16,711 bases of DNA, taken from an uncultured Oscillospiraceae bacterium (GTDB taxonomy: Bacteria; Bacillota; Clostridia; Oscillospirales; Oscillospiraceae). The stretch is from positions 1 through 16,711 of the forward strand of contig CAKSWM010000007.1 in assembly GCA_934511545.1 (NCBI GenBank). The letters are read 5' to 3'. Shown piece by piece: positions 1-7,549 of this stretch. The first letter of the stretch is position 1, and every line of letters starts with the position of its first letter. The notes beneath the pieces are model-generated. The model was not told the DNA's origin. It did not search any database and saw only the letters and a program-made list of their open reading frames with translations. The position numbers and the translations under genes are program-made.

Positions 1-1312
1 GGCGGTATTCCGAACGGGAGGTCATCATACGGTAGGGCTCGTTTGTGCCCTTGGTCACAAGATCGTCGATGAGCGTGCCGATATAGCCGTCGCTGCGGCG
101 GAGAATGAGAGGCTCGAGGCCCTTTATTTTGAGCGCGGCGTTTATTCCCGCTACAAGACCCTGCGCCGCGGCTTCCTCATAGCCGGAGGAGCCGTTGAAC
201 TGGCCCGCGCCGTAGAGTCCGGAGATCTTTTTGCACTCCAGCGTCGGGTACAGCTCCGTCGGGTCCACGCAGTCATATTCTATCGCGTAGGCGGCGCGCG
301 TTACCTCCGCATGCTCCAGACCGGCTATCGTGTGCAGCATTTCCAGCTGTACATCCTCCGGCAGGGAGGATGAGAAGCCCTGTATATAAAGCTCCTCGGT
401 GTCGAGACCCATAGGCTCGACAAAGAGCTGGTGGCGCGGCTTATCGGCAAATCGGACGATCTTGTCCTCAATGGACGGGCAGTAGCGCGGCCCGATGCCC
501 TCTATGACGCCGGAATACAGCGGAGAACGGTGGAGATTTTCGCGAATCACCCTGTGGGTCTCCGCATTGGTATAGGTGAGGTAGCACACGGCGCGGTTTT
601 TGGGAGGCACGGACGTCGAGAAGGAAAAGCCCTCCGGCTCTGCGTCGCCGGGCTGGAGCTCCATTTTTGAAAAATCGACGCTGCGCGCGTTGACACGCGG
701 CGGAGTGCCGGTCTTGAACCGGCGCAGAGAAAGCCCCAGCTGTGCCAGACGGGGCGAAAGCTCCGTTGCGGCGGCGAGACCGTCCGGTCCGGAGACCCGT
801 GTGACATCGCCGATTATCGTCCTGCCGGCGAGATAGGTGCCGGTGCAGACGATGACAGCACGGCAGGAAAAGACCGCTCCGGTATAGGTCGTGACGGAGG
901 CGACACTTCCGTCCTTCACGCCGATGTCCACGACCTCCGCCTGGCGCAGGCGGAGATTTTCCTGCCTTTCCAGTATTCGCTTCATCACGGCCTGATATTT
1001 TCGCCTGTCCGCCTGGGCGCGCAGGGAGTGAACGGCGGGACCCTTGCCGCGGTTGAGCATGCGGTATTGTATGCAGGCCTCGTCCGCAGACTTTGCCATC
1101 TGTCCGCCGAGGGCGTCTATCTCGCGCACGAGGTGGCCCTTTCCGGTGCCGCCGATCGCGGGATTGCAGGGCATGTTGCCGACGGAGTCGAGGTTCACGG
1201 TGAAGCAGACCGTATCCAGCCCCAGCCTCGCGCAGGCAAGGGCAGCCTCAATTCCCGCGTGTCCCGCGCCGATCACGGCGACGTCGCAGGTCCCGGCATT
1301 ATATGTATTCAT
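1..1312 (-). CDS. mnmG: tRNA uridine-5-carboxymethylaminomethyl(34) synthesis enzyme MnmG, C-terminus cut by window edge
   Basis: MnmG (GidA) works with MnmE in the cytoplasm to install the carboxymethylaminomethyl group on the wobble uridine of certain tRNAs, using FAD and methylene-tetrahydrofolate. I translated the minus strand from the ATG at 1312. It reads 437 codons without a stop and runs off the left edge; the family is usually about 620-630 residues, so roughly the last third is missing. Visible landmarks are the FAD dinucleotide motif GAGHAG at residues 15-20, the [12 protein letters not shown] block from residue 49, [11 protein letters not shown] at 274-284 (GidA signature 1) and [13 protein letters not shown] from 369 (signature 2). 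C49 and C278 fit the catalytic cysteines C47 and C277 of the E. coli enzyme. It starts 21 bp after the AEC transporter stop, so the two are probably cotranscribed. The ribosome binding site is weak (AGTGGTG). The assignment is secure. Confidence 0.97.
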   Translation of the reverse strand, partial: MNTYNAGTCDVAVIGAGHAGIEAALACARLGLDTVCFTVNLDSVGNMPCNPAIGGTGKGHLVREIDALGGQMAKSADEACIQYRMLNRGKGPAVHSLRAQADRRKYQAVMKRILERQENLRLRQAEVVDIGVKDGSVASVTTYTGAVFSCRAVIVCTGTYLAGRTIIGDVTRVSGPDGLAAATELSPRLAQLGLSLRRFKTGTPPRVNARSVDFSKMELQPGDAEPEGFSFSTSVPPKNRAVCYLTYTNAETHRVIRENLHRSPLYSGVIEGIGPRYCPSIEDKIVRFADKPRHQLFVEPMGLDTEELYIQGFSSSLPEDVQLEMLHTIAGLEHAEVTRAAYAIEYDCVDPTELYPTLECKKISGLYGAGQFNGSSGYEEAAAQGLVAGINAALKIKGLEPLILRRSDGYIGTLIDDLVTKGTNEPYRMMTSRSEYR

Positions 1313-1333
1313 CGAAAACACCACTTTTCAGAT

Positions 1334-2263
1334 TCAGAGTACAGCGTCCAGCACCAGAGACCAGACGGGGAGAGTTACGACGCAGAGCGCCGTTGACAGG
1401 AACACGTTTGCCGACGCCACGCGCCCGGCAATGTCCGAGTCGGAGTATTGCAGCGTGAAGGTCGGCAGCAGAGCGGCCGCGGGCAGCGCGCAGTAGATGA
1501 CCGATACGCGGATTATCATAGCGTCCAGCCCCGTCAGGAGCAGTATGGCAAGAACTATTGCAGGGGCGGCGACAAGACGAATGAGCGAGAGCAGAAAATA
1601 TGACGGGTGGCGGAGCATCTCGCCGATCTCCGCGCCGCCGAGGATCAGCCCGCAGAGCACCATGCCGAGAGAGGAGGTCATCTTTGATATCGCCTCTATC
1701 GCGGAGGCGAGAGGATACGGCAGTTTCAGCTGCGTCAGATACAGAAACACGCCTATGAAAACCGCTATCACAGGGGCGGAGAAGAAGTTTTTGAGAGCTT
1801 CCTTCATGTTCCCGGAGCGGCGGCCGCTCAGCAGCGGCTCGGCGGAGGAATAATAAAACAGGCGTATCATGACCGTGAACAGGACAAAATAGAACAGGCC
1901 GGTCTTTCCGTAAAGCGTCTCGACTATCGGCATGCCGACAAAGGTGAAGTTCGGGAAGATCGTTCCGAAACGAACCATCCGGCCCACGGCGTCATTGCGG
2001 CGTATGCGGCAGACGACCGTGCCGACAAGGAAAAGGACCGCCATACAGCCGAGGGACACCGCGAGGAGCAGAGCGCCGTTTCTGAGGTCGCTGGCAGAGT
2101 ATTCAACGTTCAGCGAGTCGATTATCAGACAGGGCAGGGCAAGCGACGTTACAAACCTGGAAAGCTGGCGCTCGAAGCTGCCGTCCACTATCTTCAGACG
2201 GCGCACGGTGAAGCCGGAAAGGACGATGAGAGCAAGTTTTATTGCCAGATTCAAAAGCTGCAT
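1334..2263 (-). CDS. AEC family (auxin efflux carrier-like) transporter
   Basis: Integral membrane protein of 309 residues, made almost wholly of hydrophobic segments (about 8-10 membrane spans by eye). The start LLNLAIKLALIVLSGFTVRR, followed by a basic loop and a second span with ALPCLIIDSL, is typical of the AEC/PF03547 family (bile/arsenite/riboflavin transporter superfamily). Bacterial members of this family move organic anions such as malate or other small metabolites; the substrate here cannot be read from sequence. The ATG at 2263 is preceded by GGGAGGTCA at a good distance, and a near-consensus promoter lies about 30 bp further upstream. The gene leads into mnmG, a pairing without obvious functional logic, so mnmG may be served partly by this promoter. 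Family call is confident; substrate unknown. Confidence 0.88.
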   Translation of the reverse strand: MQLLNLAIKLALIVLSGFTVRRLKIVDGSFERQLSRFVTSLALPCLIIDSLNVEYSASDLRNGALLLAVSLGCMAVLFLVGTVVCRIRRNDAVGRMVRFGTIFPNFTFVGMPIVETLYGKTGLFYFVLFTVMIRLFYYSSAEPLLSGRRSGNMKEALKNFFSAPVIAVFIGVFLYLTQLKLPYPLASAIEAISKMTSSLGMVLCGLILGGAEIGEMLRHPSYFLLSLIRLVAAPAIVLAILLLTGLDAMIIRVSVIYCALPAAALLPTFTLQYSDSDIAGRVASANVFLSTALCVVTLPVWSLVLDAVL

Positions 2264-2292
2264 GGTATTGACCTCCCGCTATTAGCTCTGGT

Positions 2293-2321
2293 ATTATATA
2301 TCCTGTATTCCGAAATTGCAA
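2293..2321 (-). promoter_or_regulatory. SigA-type promoter for the AEC transporter and mnmG
   Basis: On the minus strand TTGCAA (2321-2316) and TATAAT (2298-2293) are separated by exactly 17 bp. The -10 box is perfect and the -35 box matches 4 of 6 consensus bases. The predicted start of transcription is near 2286, giving a leader of roughly 23 nt that carries the GGGAGG ribosome binding site before the ATG at 2263. Confidence 0.75.
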
Positions 2322-2361
2322 GGAAGAGAGAATGTTTGCCTTGCACGGACATATGGCCTGG

Positions 2362-2414
2362 TGGTAAAGACTGAGCTCTTGGTAAAAAACATGATAGATT
2401 AACGGTTTGCCAAG
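2362..2414. repeat. Candidate operator repeats in the divergent control region
   Basis: TGGTAAA occurs at 2362-2368 and again at 2380-2386 (18 bp apart). CTTGGTAAA (2378-2386) is mirrored by TTTGCCAAG (2406-2414), an 8 of 9 inverted match with a 19-bp gap. The repeats lie between the two divergent promoters, upstream of the -35 box of the Liv operon promoter, where a regulator could bind. No regulator family is recognisable from these half-sites, so this is structure seen and function inferred. Confidence 0.35.
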
Positions 2415-2437
2415 GTTATTAATGTTTATTACGCCGA

Positions 2438-2466
2438 TTGACAATCAGGGGTGCTTAAACTAAAAT
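2438..2466 (+). promoter_or_regulatory. SigA-type promoter of the Liv operon
   Basis: TTGACA (2438-2443), a perfect -35 box, is followed after 17 bp by TAAAAT (2461-2466), which matches 5 of 6 bases of the -10 consensus. Transcription should start near 2473, leaving a leader of about 54 nt before the ATG at 2527. This is the strongest promoter visible in the window and fits an abundantly expressed substrate-binding protein. Confidence 0.82.
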
Positions 2467-2473
2467 AATATCA

Positions 2474-2494
2474 CTTCAAATGATTAAATTGAAG
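2474..2494. repeat. Inverted repeat at the Liv operon transcription start
   Basis: CTTCAA (2474-2479) and TTGAAG (2489-2494) form a perfect 6-bp inverted repeat with a 9-nt AT-rich centre, lying directly at or after the predicted transcription start. Such a position suits a repressor operator, or a small 5' hairpin in the mRNA. The arms are short, so chance cannot be excluded in an AT-rich intergenic region. Confidence 0.35.
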
Positions 2495-2526
2495 CATCAT
2501 TTCTTTTGAAAAAAGGAGAGGCCAAA

Positions 2527-3744
2527 ATGAAAAGACTGCTTTGTGTTATGCTGGCTCTCGCTATGATGTTCTGCTTCTTCGCCGCATGCGGCAACGGGAC
2601 GTCTGACGAGCCCGGAACCGACACGCCTGTTACCAACGCTCCTGCCGACAATCCCGCAGATGCGCCTTCCGAGGCTTCCGGCACCTTCAAGATCGGCGGC
2701 ATCGGCCCCCTCACCGGCGGCGCGGCCATCTATGGCATTGCGGCCATGAACGGCGCTCAGATAGCCGTTGATGAGATCAACGCCCTGGGCGGAGCCATTC
2801 AGTTCGAGTTCAAGGCAGAGGACGATACTCACGTTGCCGAGACCTCTGTCAACGCATACAACATTCTTATGGACTGGGGCATGCAGATCCTCGTCGGCTC
2901 CGTTACCACCGTCCCCTGCATCGCCGTTGCGGCAGAGGCCTATGCCGACCGCGTGTTCGAGGTGACTCCCTCCGCTTCCTCCACCGACGTTATCGAGGGT
3001 AAGGACAACGTGTTCCAGGTCTGCTTCACCGACCCCAACCAGGGCAGCGGTTCCGCGGACTACATTGCAAAGAACATGCCCGATGCGAAGGTCGCCGTTA
3101 TCTACAAAAATGACGACGCATATTCCCAGGGCATCCGCGACACCTTTGTATCAGAGGCCGGAAAGGCCGGTACCGAGGTCGTCTATGAAGGTACCTTCAA
3201 CGAGGCCACCCAGACCGACTTCTCCGTCCAGCTGACCGCAGCACAGTCTGCCGGGGCTGATCTCATCTTCCTTCCGATATACTATCAGCCCGCTTCCACC
3301 ATTCTGACCCAGGCGGACCAGATGGGATATGAGCCCACCTTCTTCGGTGTGGACGGCATGGACGGCATCCTGACCCAGCCGGGATTTGAAACCTCTCTGG
3401 CCGAGGGCGTCATGCTGCTGACCCCGTTCTCCGCCGACGCGGCTGACGAGCGCACCCAGGCGTTCGTTGCCAAGTATCAGGATCTGTACGGAGAGACTCC
3501 CAACCAGTTCGCGGCCGACGGATATGACAGCGTTTACGTTATCTATGAGGCTATCAAAGCCTCCGGATGCACCAGCGACATGAGCACCGAGGATATCTGC
3601 GAGGCTCTTATCGCCGCGATCACCGCGGACGGATTCAGCGTTGACGGACTGACCGGCGAGGGCATGACCTGGTCCACCACCGGCGAGGTCTCGAAGGCGC
3701 CTATGGCCGTCGTTATCAAGGATGGCGTTTACGTCACTCCCTGA
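2527..3744 (+). CDS. livJ: Branched-chain amino acid ABC transporter, substrate-binding lipoprotein (LivJ/LivK type)
   Basis: Extracellular ligand-binding component of a HAAT-family importer, 405 residues. The N-terminus has a basic KR, a hydrophobic stretch and the lipobox FFAAC with the lipidated cysteine at residue 21, then a low-complexity Asp/Thr/Pro/Ala linker to about residue 52. The Peripla_BP_6 domain starts at FKIGGIGPLTGG and runs to the C-terminus. I chose the ATG at 2527 rather than the in-frame TTG at 2506, because AAGGAGAGG (2513-2521) sits just before 2527 and because that start gives a proper signal peptide. It has its own strong promoter and is followed by two stem-loops before livH. 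Neighbours livH, livM, livG and livF make up the rest of the importer. The ligand is inferred to be leucine/isoleucine/valine, but related proteins bind other amino acids or urea/amides, so specificity is open. Confidence 0.93.
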   Translation: MKRLLCVMLALAMMFCFFAACGNGTSDEPGTDTPVTNAPADNPADAPSEASGTFKIGGIGPLTGGAAIYGIAAMNGAQIAVDEINALGGAIQFEFKAEDDTHVAETSVNAYNILMDWGMQILVGSVTTVPCIAVAAEAYADRVFEVTPSASSTDVIEGKDNVFQVCFTDPNQGSGSADYIAKNMPDAKVAVIYKNDDAYSQGIRDTFVSEAGKAGTEVVYEGTFNEATQTDFSVQLTAAQSAGADLIFLPIYYQPASTILTQADQMGYEPTFFGVDGMDGILTQPGFETSLAEGVMLLTPFSADAADERTQAFVAKYQDLYGETPNQFAADGYDSVYVIYEAIKASGCTSDMSTEDICEALIAAITADGFSVDGLTGEGMTWSTTGEVSKAPMAVVIKDGVYVTP

Positions 3745-3781
3745 ACGGATCGATAGAATTCAAACCTGAGTAAGCGAGGCA

Positions 3782-3805
3782 GGCTGCCGGGGATACCCGG
3801 CAGCC
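3782..3805. repeat. Perfect stem-loop 1 between the binding protein and livH
   Basis: GGCTGCCGGG (3782-3791) pairs perfectly with CCCGGCAGCC (3796-3805) around a GATA tetraloop. It begins 37 bp after the binding-protein stop. No U-run follows (the next bases are CCCCTCC), so it is not a classical terminator. A stable GC hairpin here could protect the upstream mRNA from 3' exonucleases. Confidence 0.7.
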
Positions 3806-3820
3806 CCCCTCCATTTCTAC

Positions 3821-3867
3821 GGCAGAAACAGGAGCGGCGCTTTTTCGCCGACGCTCCTGTTTCTGCC
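3821..3867. repeat. Perfect 16-bp stem-loop 2 between the binding protein and livH
   Basis: GGCAGAAACAGGAGCG (3821-3836) is repeated exactly in inverted form as CGCTCCTGTTTCTGCC (3852-3867), with a 15-nt centre that can itself form a short GCG/CGC stem capped by a T-run. There is no U-tract beyond the stem, so an intrinsic terminator is not supported. Its 31-bp distance from the livH start codon makes it a good candidate for an mRNA-processing or stabilising element that separates binding-protein mRNA from the membrane-component mRNA. Confidence 0.75.
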
Positions 3868-3898
3868 ATAGAACATATATAAAAGAGAGGTGCGATTT

Positions 3899-4777
3899 AT
3901 GGAATTTCTCTCCTACATGATCAGCGGGATCAACCTGGGAAGTGTGTATGCGATCATCGCCCTGGGGTATACCATGGTTTACGGCATTGCCAAGATGCTC
4001 AACTTTGCTCATGGCGACGTTATCATGGTGGGCGGATACATCTCCCTGTGCGCGATGACCTACTGGGGCGTTCCGAGCATCGTGGCTATCCTGCTGGCGA
4101 TGATCGTGTGTACCGTGCTGGGCGTCGTTATCGAGGGTCTGGCATACAAGCCCCTGCGGCAGGCCACGTCGCTGGCCGTGCTTATAACCGCGATCGGTGT
4201 ATCCTACTTTTTGCAGAACGCCGCACTGCTTATCTGGGGAGCCAACCCCCGCGTATACACCTCTGTTGTGACGGATACGCTCAAGCTCTTTGACGGGCGG
4301 CTATCAGTTCCCTGCATATCACTGGTGACCGTTGCCGTGTGCATCGTTATCATGATCGGGCTGACCCTGTTTACAAGCAAGACCAAGCTCGGCAAGGCGA
4401 TGCGCGCCTGCTCCGAGGACAAGGGCGCGGCACAGCTCATGGGGATCAATGTCAACAGGACCATTTCCATGACCTTCGCCATCGGCTCGGCGCTGGCTGC
4501 CATTGCCGGAGTGCTGCTGTGCTCGTCCTATCCCACGCTTATGCCGACCACCGGCTCCATGCCCGGCATCAAGGCGTTTACCGCCGCCGTGTTCGGAGGC
4601 ATCGGCTCCATTCCGGGCGCGTTCCTCGGCGGTATCCTGCTGGGAATAATCGAGTCCTTTGCCAAGGCGTATATCTCCACTCAGCTTGCCAACGTCATTG
4701 TGTTCGCCGTGCTCATCGTGGTGCTTCTGGTGAAGCCCTCCGGACTGCTGGGCAAGTATGTGCCCGAGAAAGTTTGA
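3899..4777 (+). CDS. livH: Branched-chain amino acid ABC transporter permease LivH
   Basis: First of the two membrane subunits of the importer, 292 residues with about eight hydrophobic spans (BPD_transp_2 family). Family landmarks are MLNFAHGDVIMVGGY around residues 33-47 and AVFGGIGSIPGAFLGG near residues 225-240, the latter being the loop that contacts the ATPases. The preferred start is the ATG at 3899 with AGAGAGG at 3884-3890; the in-frame GTG at 3890 would fall within that ribosome binding site and is rejected. The stop is followed after 10 bp by livM. The C-terminus GLLGKYVPEKV is typical for the family. Confidence 0.95.
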   Translation: MEFLSYMISGINLGSVYAIIALGYTMVYGIAKMLNFAHGDVIMVGGYISLCAMTYWGVPSIVAILLAMIVCTVLGVVIEGLAYKPLRQATSLAVLITAIGVSYFLQNAALLIWGANPRVYTSVVTDTLKLFDGRLSVPCISLVTVAVCIVIMIGLTLFTSKTKLGKAMRACSEDKGAAQLMGINVNRTISMTFAIGSALAAIAGVLLCSSYPTLMPTTGSMPGIKAFTAAVFGGIGSIPGAFLGGILLGIIESFAKAYISTQLANVIVFAVLIVVLLVKPSGLLGKYVPEKV

Positions 4778-4787
4778 GGTGGCGGAG

Positions 4788-5864
4788 ATGAAAAAACTCA
4801 GAGGTCTCAAGTCCACGACAAAGGTCGACTTTGCAACATATCTCGGCGTTATTATCGCATTTGTTCTCGTGTCACTGGCTGGTTCTCAGGGCATGCTGAA
4901 CCGCTCCGTGAGCGGAATGCTGGTGCCCATATGCTGCTATATCGTCATGGCTGTTTCACTGAACCTGACCGTCGGCATTCTGGGCGAGCTGAGTCTGGGC
5001 CACGCCGGATTCATGAGTGTAGGCGCATTTACCGGCGTTGTCGCTGCAATGAGCTTACAGAACGCGATACCCTCCGCGGCTCTGCGCCTTGCCATAGCCA
5101 TAGTCGTCGGCGCGCTGTTCGCGGCCATTGCAGGCGTTATAGTCGGCGTGCCGGTGCTTCGTCTCCGCGGTGACTATCTTGCCATCGTTACGCTGGCCTT
5201 CGGCGAGATCATCCGCGACCTCACGAACTGCCTGATAGTCGGATATGACTCCAGAGGACTGCACATCGCCTTCAATCTCGACGGCACAAAGACCGTTGAA
5301 AGCCTTGGAATGGACGAGACGGGCGTTGCCATTATCAAGGGCGCCCAGGGAGCTGTCGGCGTGGAGAAAATAGCCACGTTCACAGCCGGATTCATACTTA
5401 TAATGCTGACGCTTATCATTGTGCTCAATCTGGTGCGCAGCCGCTCCGGCCGCGCGATCATGGCTCTGCGCGACAACCGCATCGCGGCAGAGAGCGTTGG
5501 AATTAACATCACAAAATACAAGCTGATGGCCTTTGTCACCTCGGCCGCGCTTGCAGGAGCCGCCGGAGCGCTTTACGGCCTTAACTATTCCAGCATCGTT
5601 TCCAGCAAGTTTGACTTCAACACCTCCATTCTCGTGCTGGTATATGTTGTTCTGGGCGGACTGGGCAACATCTGGGGCTCTATCATCGCGGCCACCGTGC
5701 TGTATATCCTGCCGGAGGCGCTGAGACAGTTTGCAGATTACCGAATGCTCGTTTATGCGATAGTGCTGATACTTGTCATGCTGGCAACGAACAACCCGCA
5801 GATCAAGAATCTTCTCGGTCAGATCATCCCCAGACGGAGGAAAGGAGATGAGGTCGATGACTAA
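4788..5864 (+). CDS. livM: Branched-chain amino acid ABC transporter permease LivM
   Basis: Second membrane subunit, 358 residues, about ten hydrophobic segments. GELSLGHAGFMSVGA at residues 66-80 and VVLGGLGNIWGSIIA in the C-terminal third mark the LivM branch of BPD_transp_2. Between spans there is a polar insertion of about 50 residues after RDLTNCLIVGY, as in other LivM proteins. I chose the ATG at 4788, preceded by GAGGTGG (4776-4782); an in-frame ATG at 4758 would overlap livH and lacks a ribosome binding site. The 3' end overlaps the start of livG, consistent with translational coupling. Confidence 0.94.
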   Translation: MKKLRGLKSTTKVDFATYLGVIIAFVLVSLAGSQGMLNRSVSGMLVPICCYIVMAVSLNLTVGILGELSLGHAGFMSVGAFTGVVAAMSLQNAIPSAALRLAIAIVVGALFAAIAGVIVGVPVLRLRGDYLAIVTLAFGEIIRDLTNCLIVGYDSRGLHIAFNLDGTKTVESLGMDETGVAIIKGAQGAVGVEKIATFTAGFILIMLTLIIVLNLVRSRSGRAIMALRDNRIAAESVGINITKYKLMAFVTSAALAGAAGALYGLNYSSIVSSKFDFNTSILVLVYVVLGGLGNIWGSIIAATVLYILPEALRQFADYRMLVYAIVLILVMLATNNPQIKNLLGQIIPRRRKGDEVDD

Positions 5865-6720
5865 CGGCTTTAATGAAATCAAAATGGTCCCGGTGCCGTC
5901 CAAGAGCATCATTCCGGAGCGCGACCTGGACAAGTCTCCCATTCTGGAGGCCAGCCACCTGGGCATTGACTTCGGCGGACTGACCGCCGTTGACGACTTC
6001 AACCTGATCATCGGCCGCACCGAAATAGCCGGACTTATCGGACCGAACGGTGCCGGAAAGACGACTGTCTTTAACCTTCTTACCAAGGTTTATCAGCCGA
6101 CCCGCGGCACGATACTGCTTGACGGAAAGGACACCAACGGCATGAACACCGTTCAGGTCAACCGCGCAGGCATCGCCCGCACATTCCAGAACATACGCCT
6201 GTTTTCAAATCTTTCAGTTGAGGATAACGTAAAGCTTGGACTGCATAACCAGATAAAATACGGCATGTGGAGCGGCATACTCCGCCTTCCCCGGTATTGG
6301 AAGCAGGAGAGGATCGCGCACGAAAGGGCACTCGAGCTTCTCAGCATTTTCGACATGCAGGATCTCGCGGACCACAAGGCCGGTTCGCTGCCCTACGGCG
6401 CTCAGCGCAGACTGGAGATCGTCCGCGCGCTCGGCACCAACCCCAGCCTTCTGCTGCTGGACGAGCCGGCGGCCGGAATGAACCCCTCCGAGACCGCGGA
6501 GCTGATGGAAAACATTCGCAAAATACGTGACACCTTCCACATTGCGATCATGCTCATTGAGCACGACATGAATCTTGTCATGGGTATATGCGAGGGCATA
6601 TGCGTTCTGAACTTCGGCAAGATCATCGCAAAGGGCACGCCCAGCGAGATACAGAAGAATCCCGCCGTTATAGAAGCCTATCTCGGCAAAAAGAATGGAG
6701 GCGCCGAAAATGATACTTAA
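5848..6720 (+). CDS. livG: Branched-chain amino acid ABC transporter ATP-binding protein LivG
   Basis: Cytoplasmic ATPase subunit, 290 residues. Walker A GPNGAGKT at 65-72, Q-loop glutamine at 114, signature LPYGAQ at 181-186, Walker B LLLLDE at 201-206 and switch histidine H239 are all present, so it should be catalytically competent. The LPYGAQRRLE form of the signature is usual for LivG rather than the general LSGGQ. There are about 33 residues before the ABC domain begins at LEASHLGIDFGG, longer than the usual LivG (about 255 residues). Two starts are possible: ATG 5848 with CGGAGG seven bases upstream, or ATG 5857 with AAAGGAG nine bases upstream; both overlap livM. The C-terminal motif NPAVIEAYLG, typical of LivG/LptB, is present. 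Confidence 0.94.
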   Translation: MRSMTNGFNEIKMVPVPSKSIIPERDLDKSPILEASHLGIDFGGLTAVDDFNLIIGRTEIAGLIGPNGAGKTTVFNLLTKVYQPTRGTILLDGKDTNGMNTVQVNRAGIARTFQNIRLFSNLSVEDNVKLGLHNQIKYGMWSGILRLPRYWKQERIAHERALELLSIFDMQDLADHKAGSLPYGAQRRLEIVRALGTNPSLLLLDEPAAGMNPSETAELMENIRKIRDTFHIAIMLIEHDMNLVMGICEGICVLNFGKIIAKGTPSEIQKNPAVIEAYLGKKNGGAENDT

Positions 6721-7414
6721 GGTTGATAACATCAACGTCTATTACGGCGCTATCCACGCTATAAAGGGCGTATCGTTTGAGGTCAACGAGGGTGAGATAG
6801 TTACTCTTATCGGAGCGAACGGCGCGGGTAAGTCCACTACGCTGAACACCGTTTCCGGTCTGCTGCACTCCAAGACCGGCTCCATCTCCTTCATGGGCGA
6901 GAACATCTCGGGAGTCGCGCCGCACAAGATCGTGGAACGCGGTCTTGCGCAGGTACCTGAGGGACGCCGCATATTTTTGCAGATGACGGTCCAGGAAAAC
7001 CTTGAGATGGGCGCTTATACCAGAGGCAAGAGCGGGGTCGCCGAGGATCTCGAGATGGTCTTTGAGCAGTTTCCGAGGCTCAAGGAACGCAGAAAACAGA
7101 TCGGCGGAACGCTGTCCGGCGGCGAGCAGCAGATGCTGGCCATGGGACGCGCGCTGATGAGCAGGCCCAAGCTCCTCATGCGTGACGAGCCGTCCATGGG
7201 TCTTGCGCCTATACTTGTCGAGCAGATATTCGATATCATACGGAGCATGCACAAAAACGGGACGACGATACTCCTCGTCGAACAGAACGCGCAGATGGCA
7301 CTGTCTGTTGCGGACCGCGCATACGTTCTCGAAACAGGCAAGATCGGCCTGTCCGGCACCGGGCAGGAGCTCATTCAGAGCGATGAGATACGCAAGGCGT
7401 ACCTCGGAGGCTGA
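6710..7414 (+). CDS. livF: Branched-chain amino acid ABC transporter ATP-binding protein LivF
   Basis: Second ATPase subunit, 234 residues, the usual LivF length. Walker A GANGAGKST at 35-43, signature LSGGEQ at 135-140 and the LivF-type VEQNAQMAL segment, where glutamine replaces the switch histidine as is normal in this family, identify it. The Walker B strand reads KLLMRDEPSMGLAP, with arginine (R158) in the position directly before the magnesium-binding aspartate, where a hydrophobic residue is expected; see findings. The start is the ATG at 6710, with GGAGG at 6697-6701; it overlaps livG by 11 bp. The in-frame ATG at 6695 lies before that ribosome binding site and is less likely. It is the last gene of the operon, closed by the terminator at 7445. 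Confidence 0.94.
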   Translation: MILKVDNINVYYGAIHAIKGVSFEVNEGEIVTLIGANGAGKSTTLNTVSGLLHSKTGSISFMGENISGVAPHKIVERGLAQVPEGRRIFLQMTVQENLEMGAYTRGKSGVAEDLEMVFEQFPRLKERRKQIGGTLSGGEQQMLAMGRALMSRPKLLMRDEPSMGLAPILVEQIFDIIRSMHKNGTTILLVEQNAQMALSVADRAYVLETGKIGLSGTGQELIQSDEIRKAYLGG

Positions 7415-7444
7415 TGTGATAACTCAATATATAGAAATGCTTTT

Positions 7445-7478
7445 AAGGCGAGTCTTTTGACTCGCCTTTTTTATTTTT
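7445..7478 (+). terminator. Rho-independent terminator of the Liv operon
   Basis: AAGGCGAGTC (7445-7454) pairs perfectly with GACTCGCCTT (7459-7468) around a TTTT loop and is followed by a T-rich run TTTTATTTTT to 7478. It lies 30 bp after the livF stop. This is a strong intrinsic terminator and marks the boundary between the host importer operon and the phage cassette. Confidence 0.93.
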
Positions 7479-7549
7479 AAATCTCTGTTGCATCGGAATG
7501 TGCGATTTTCCGTTTCCGGGAGACTATGGATGGAGAGGTGATCATTACA

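Noticed and set aside
2506..2526. TTG at 2506 as the start of the substrate-binding protein
   Set aside because: The ribosome binding site AAGGAGAGG lies downstream of it, and starting there adds a charged stretch ahead of the lipoprotein signal peptide.
3821..3899. Stem-loop 2 as a Rho-independent terminator after the binding-protein gene
   Set aside because: No T-run follows the stem on either strand; the only T-run is inside the loop.
5055..6086. 343-codon open frame on the minus strand across livM and the start of livG
   Set aside because: It is antisense to clear LivM and LivG coding sequence, has no family resemblance, and its amino acid composition (His/Arg/Asp-rich) is typical of the reverse shadow of GC-rich codons.
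7469..7549. Promoter for the phage cassette
   Set aside because: TTGCAT near 7488 has no -10 box at 16-18 bp; no convincing SigA-type pair was found.
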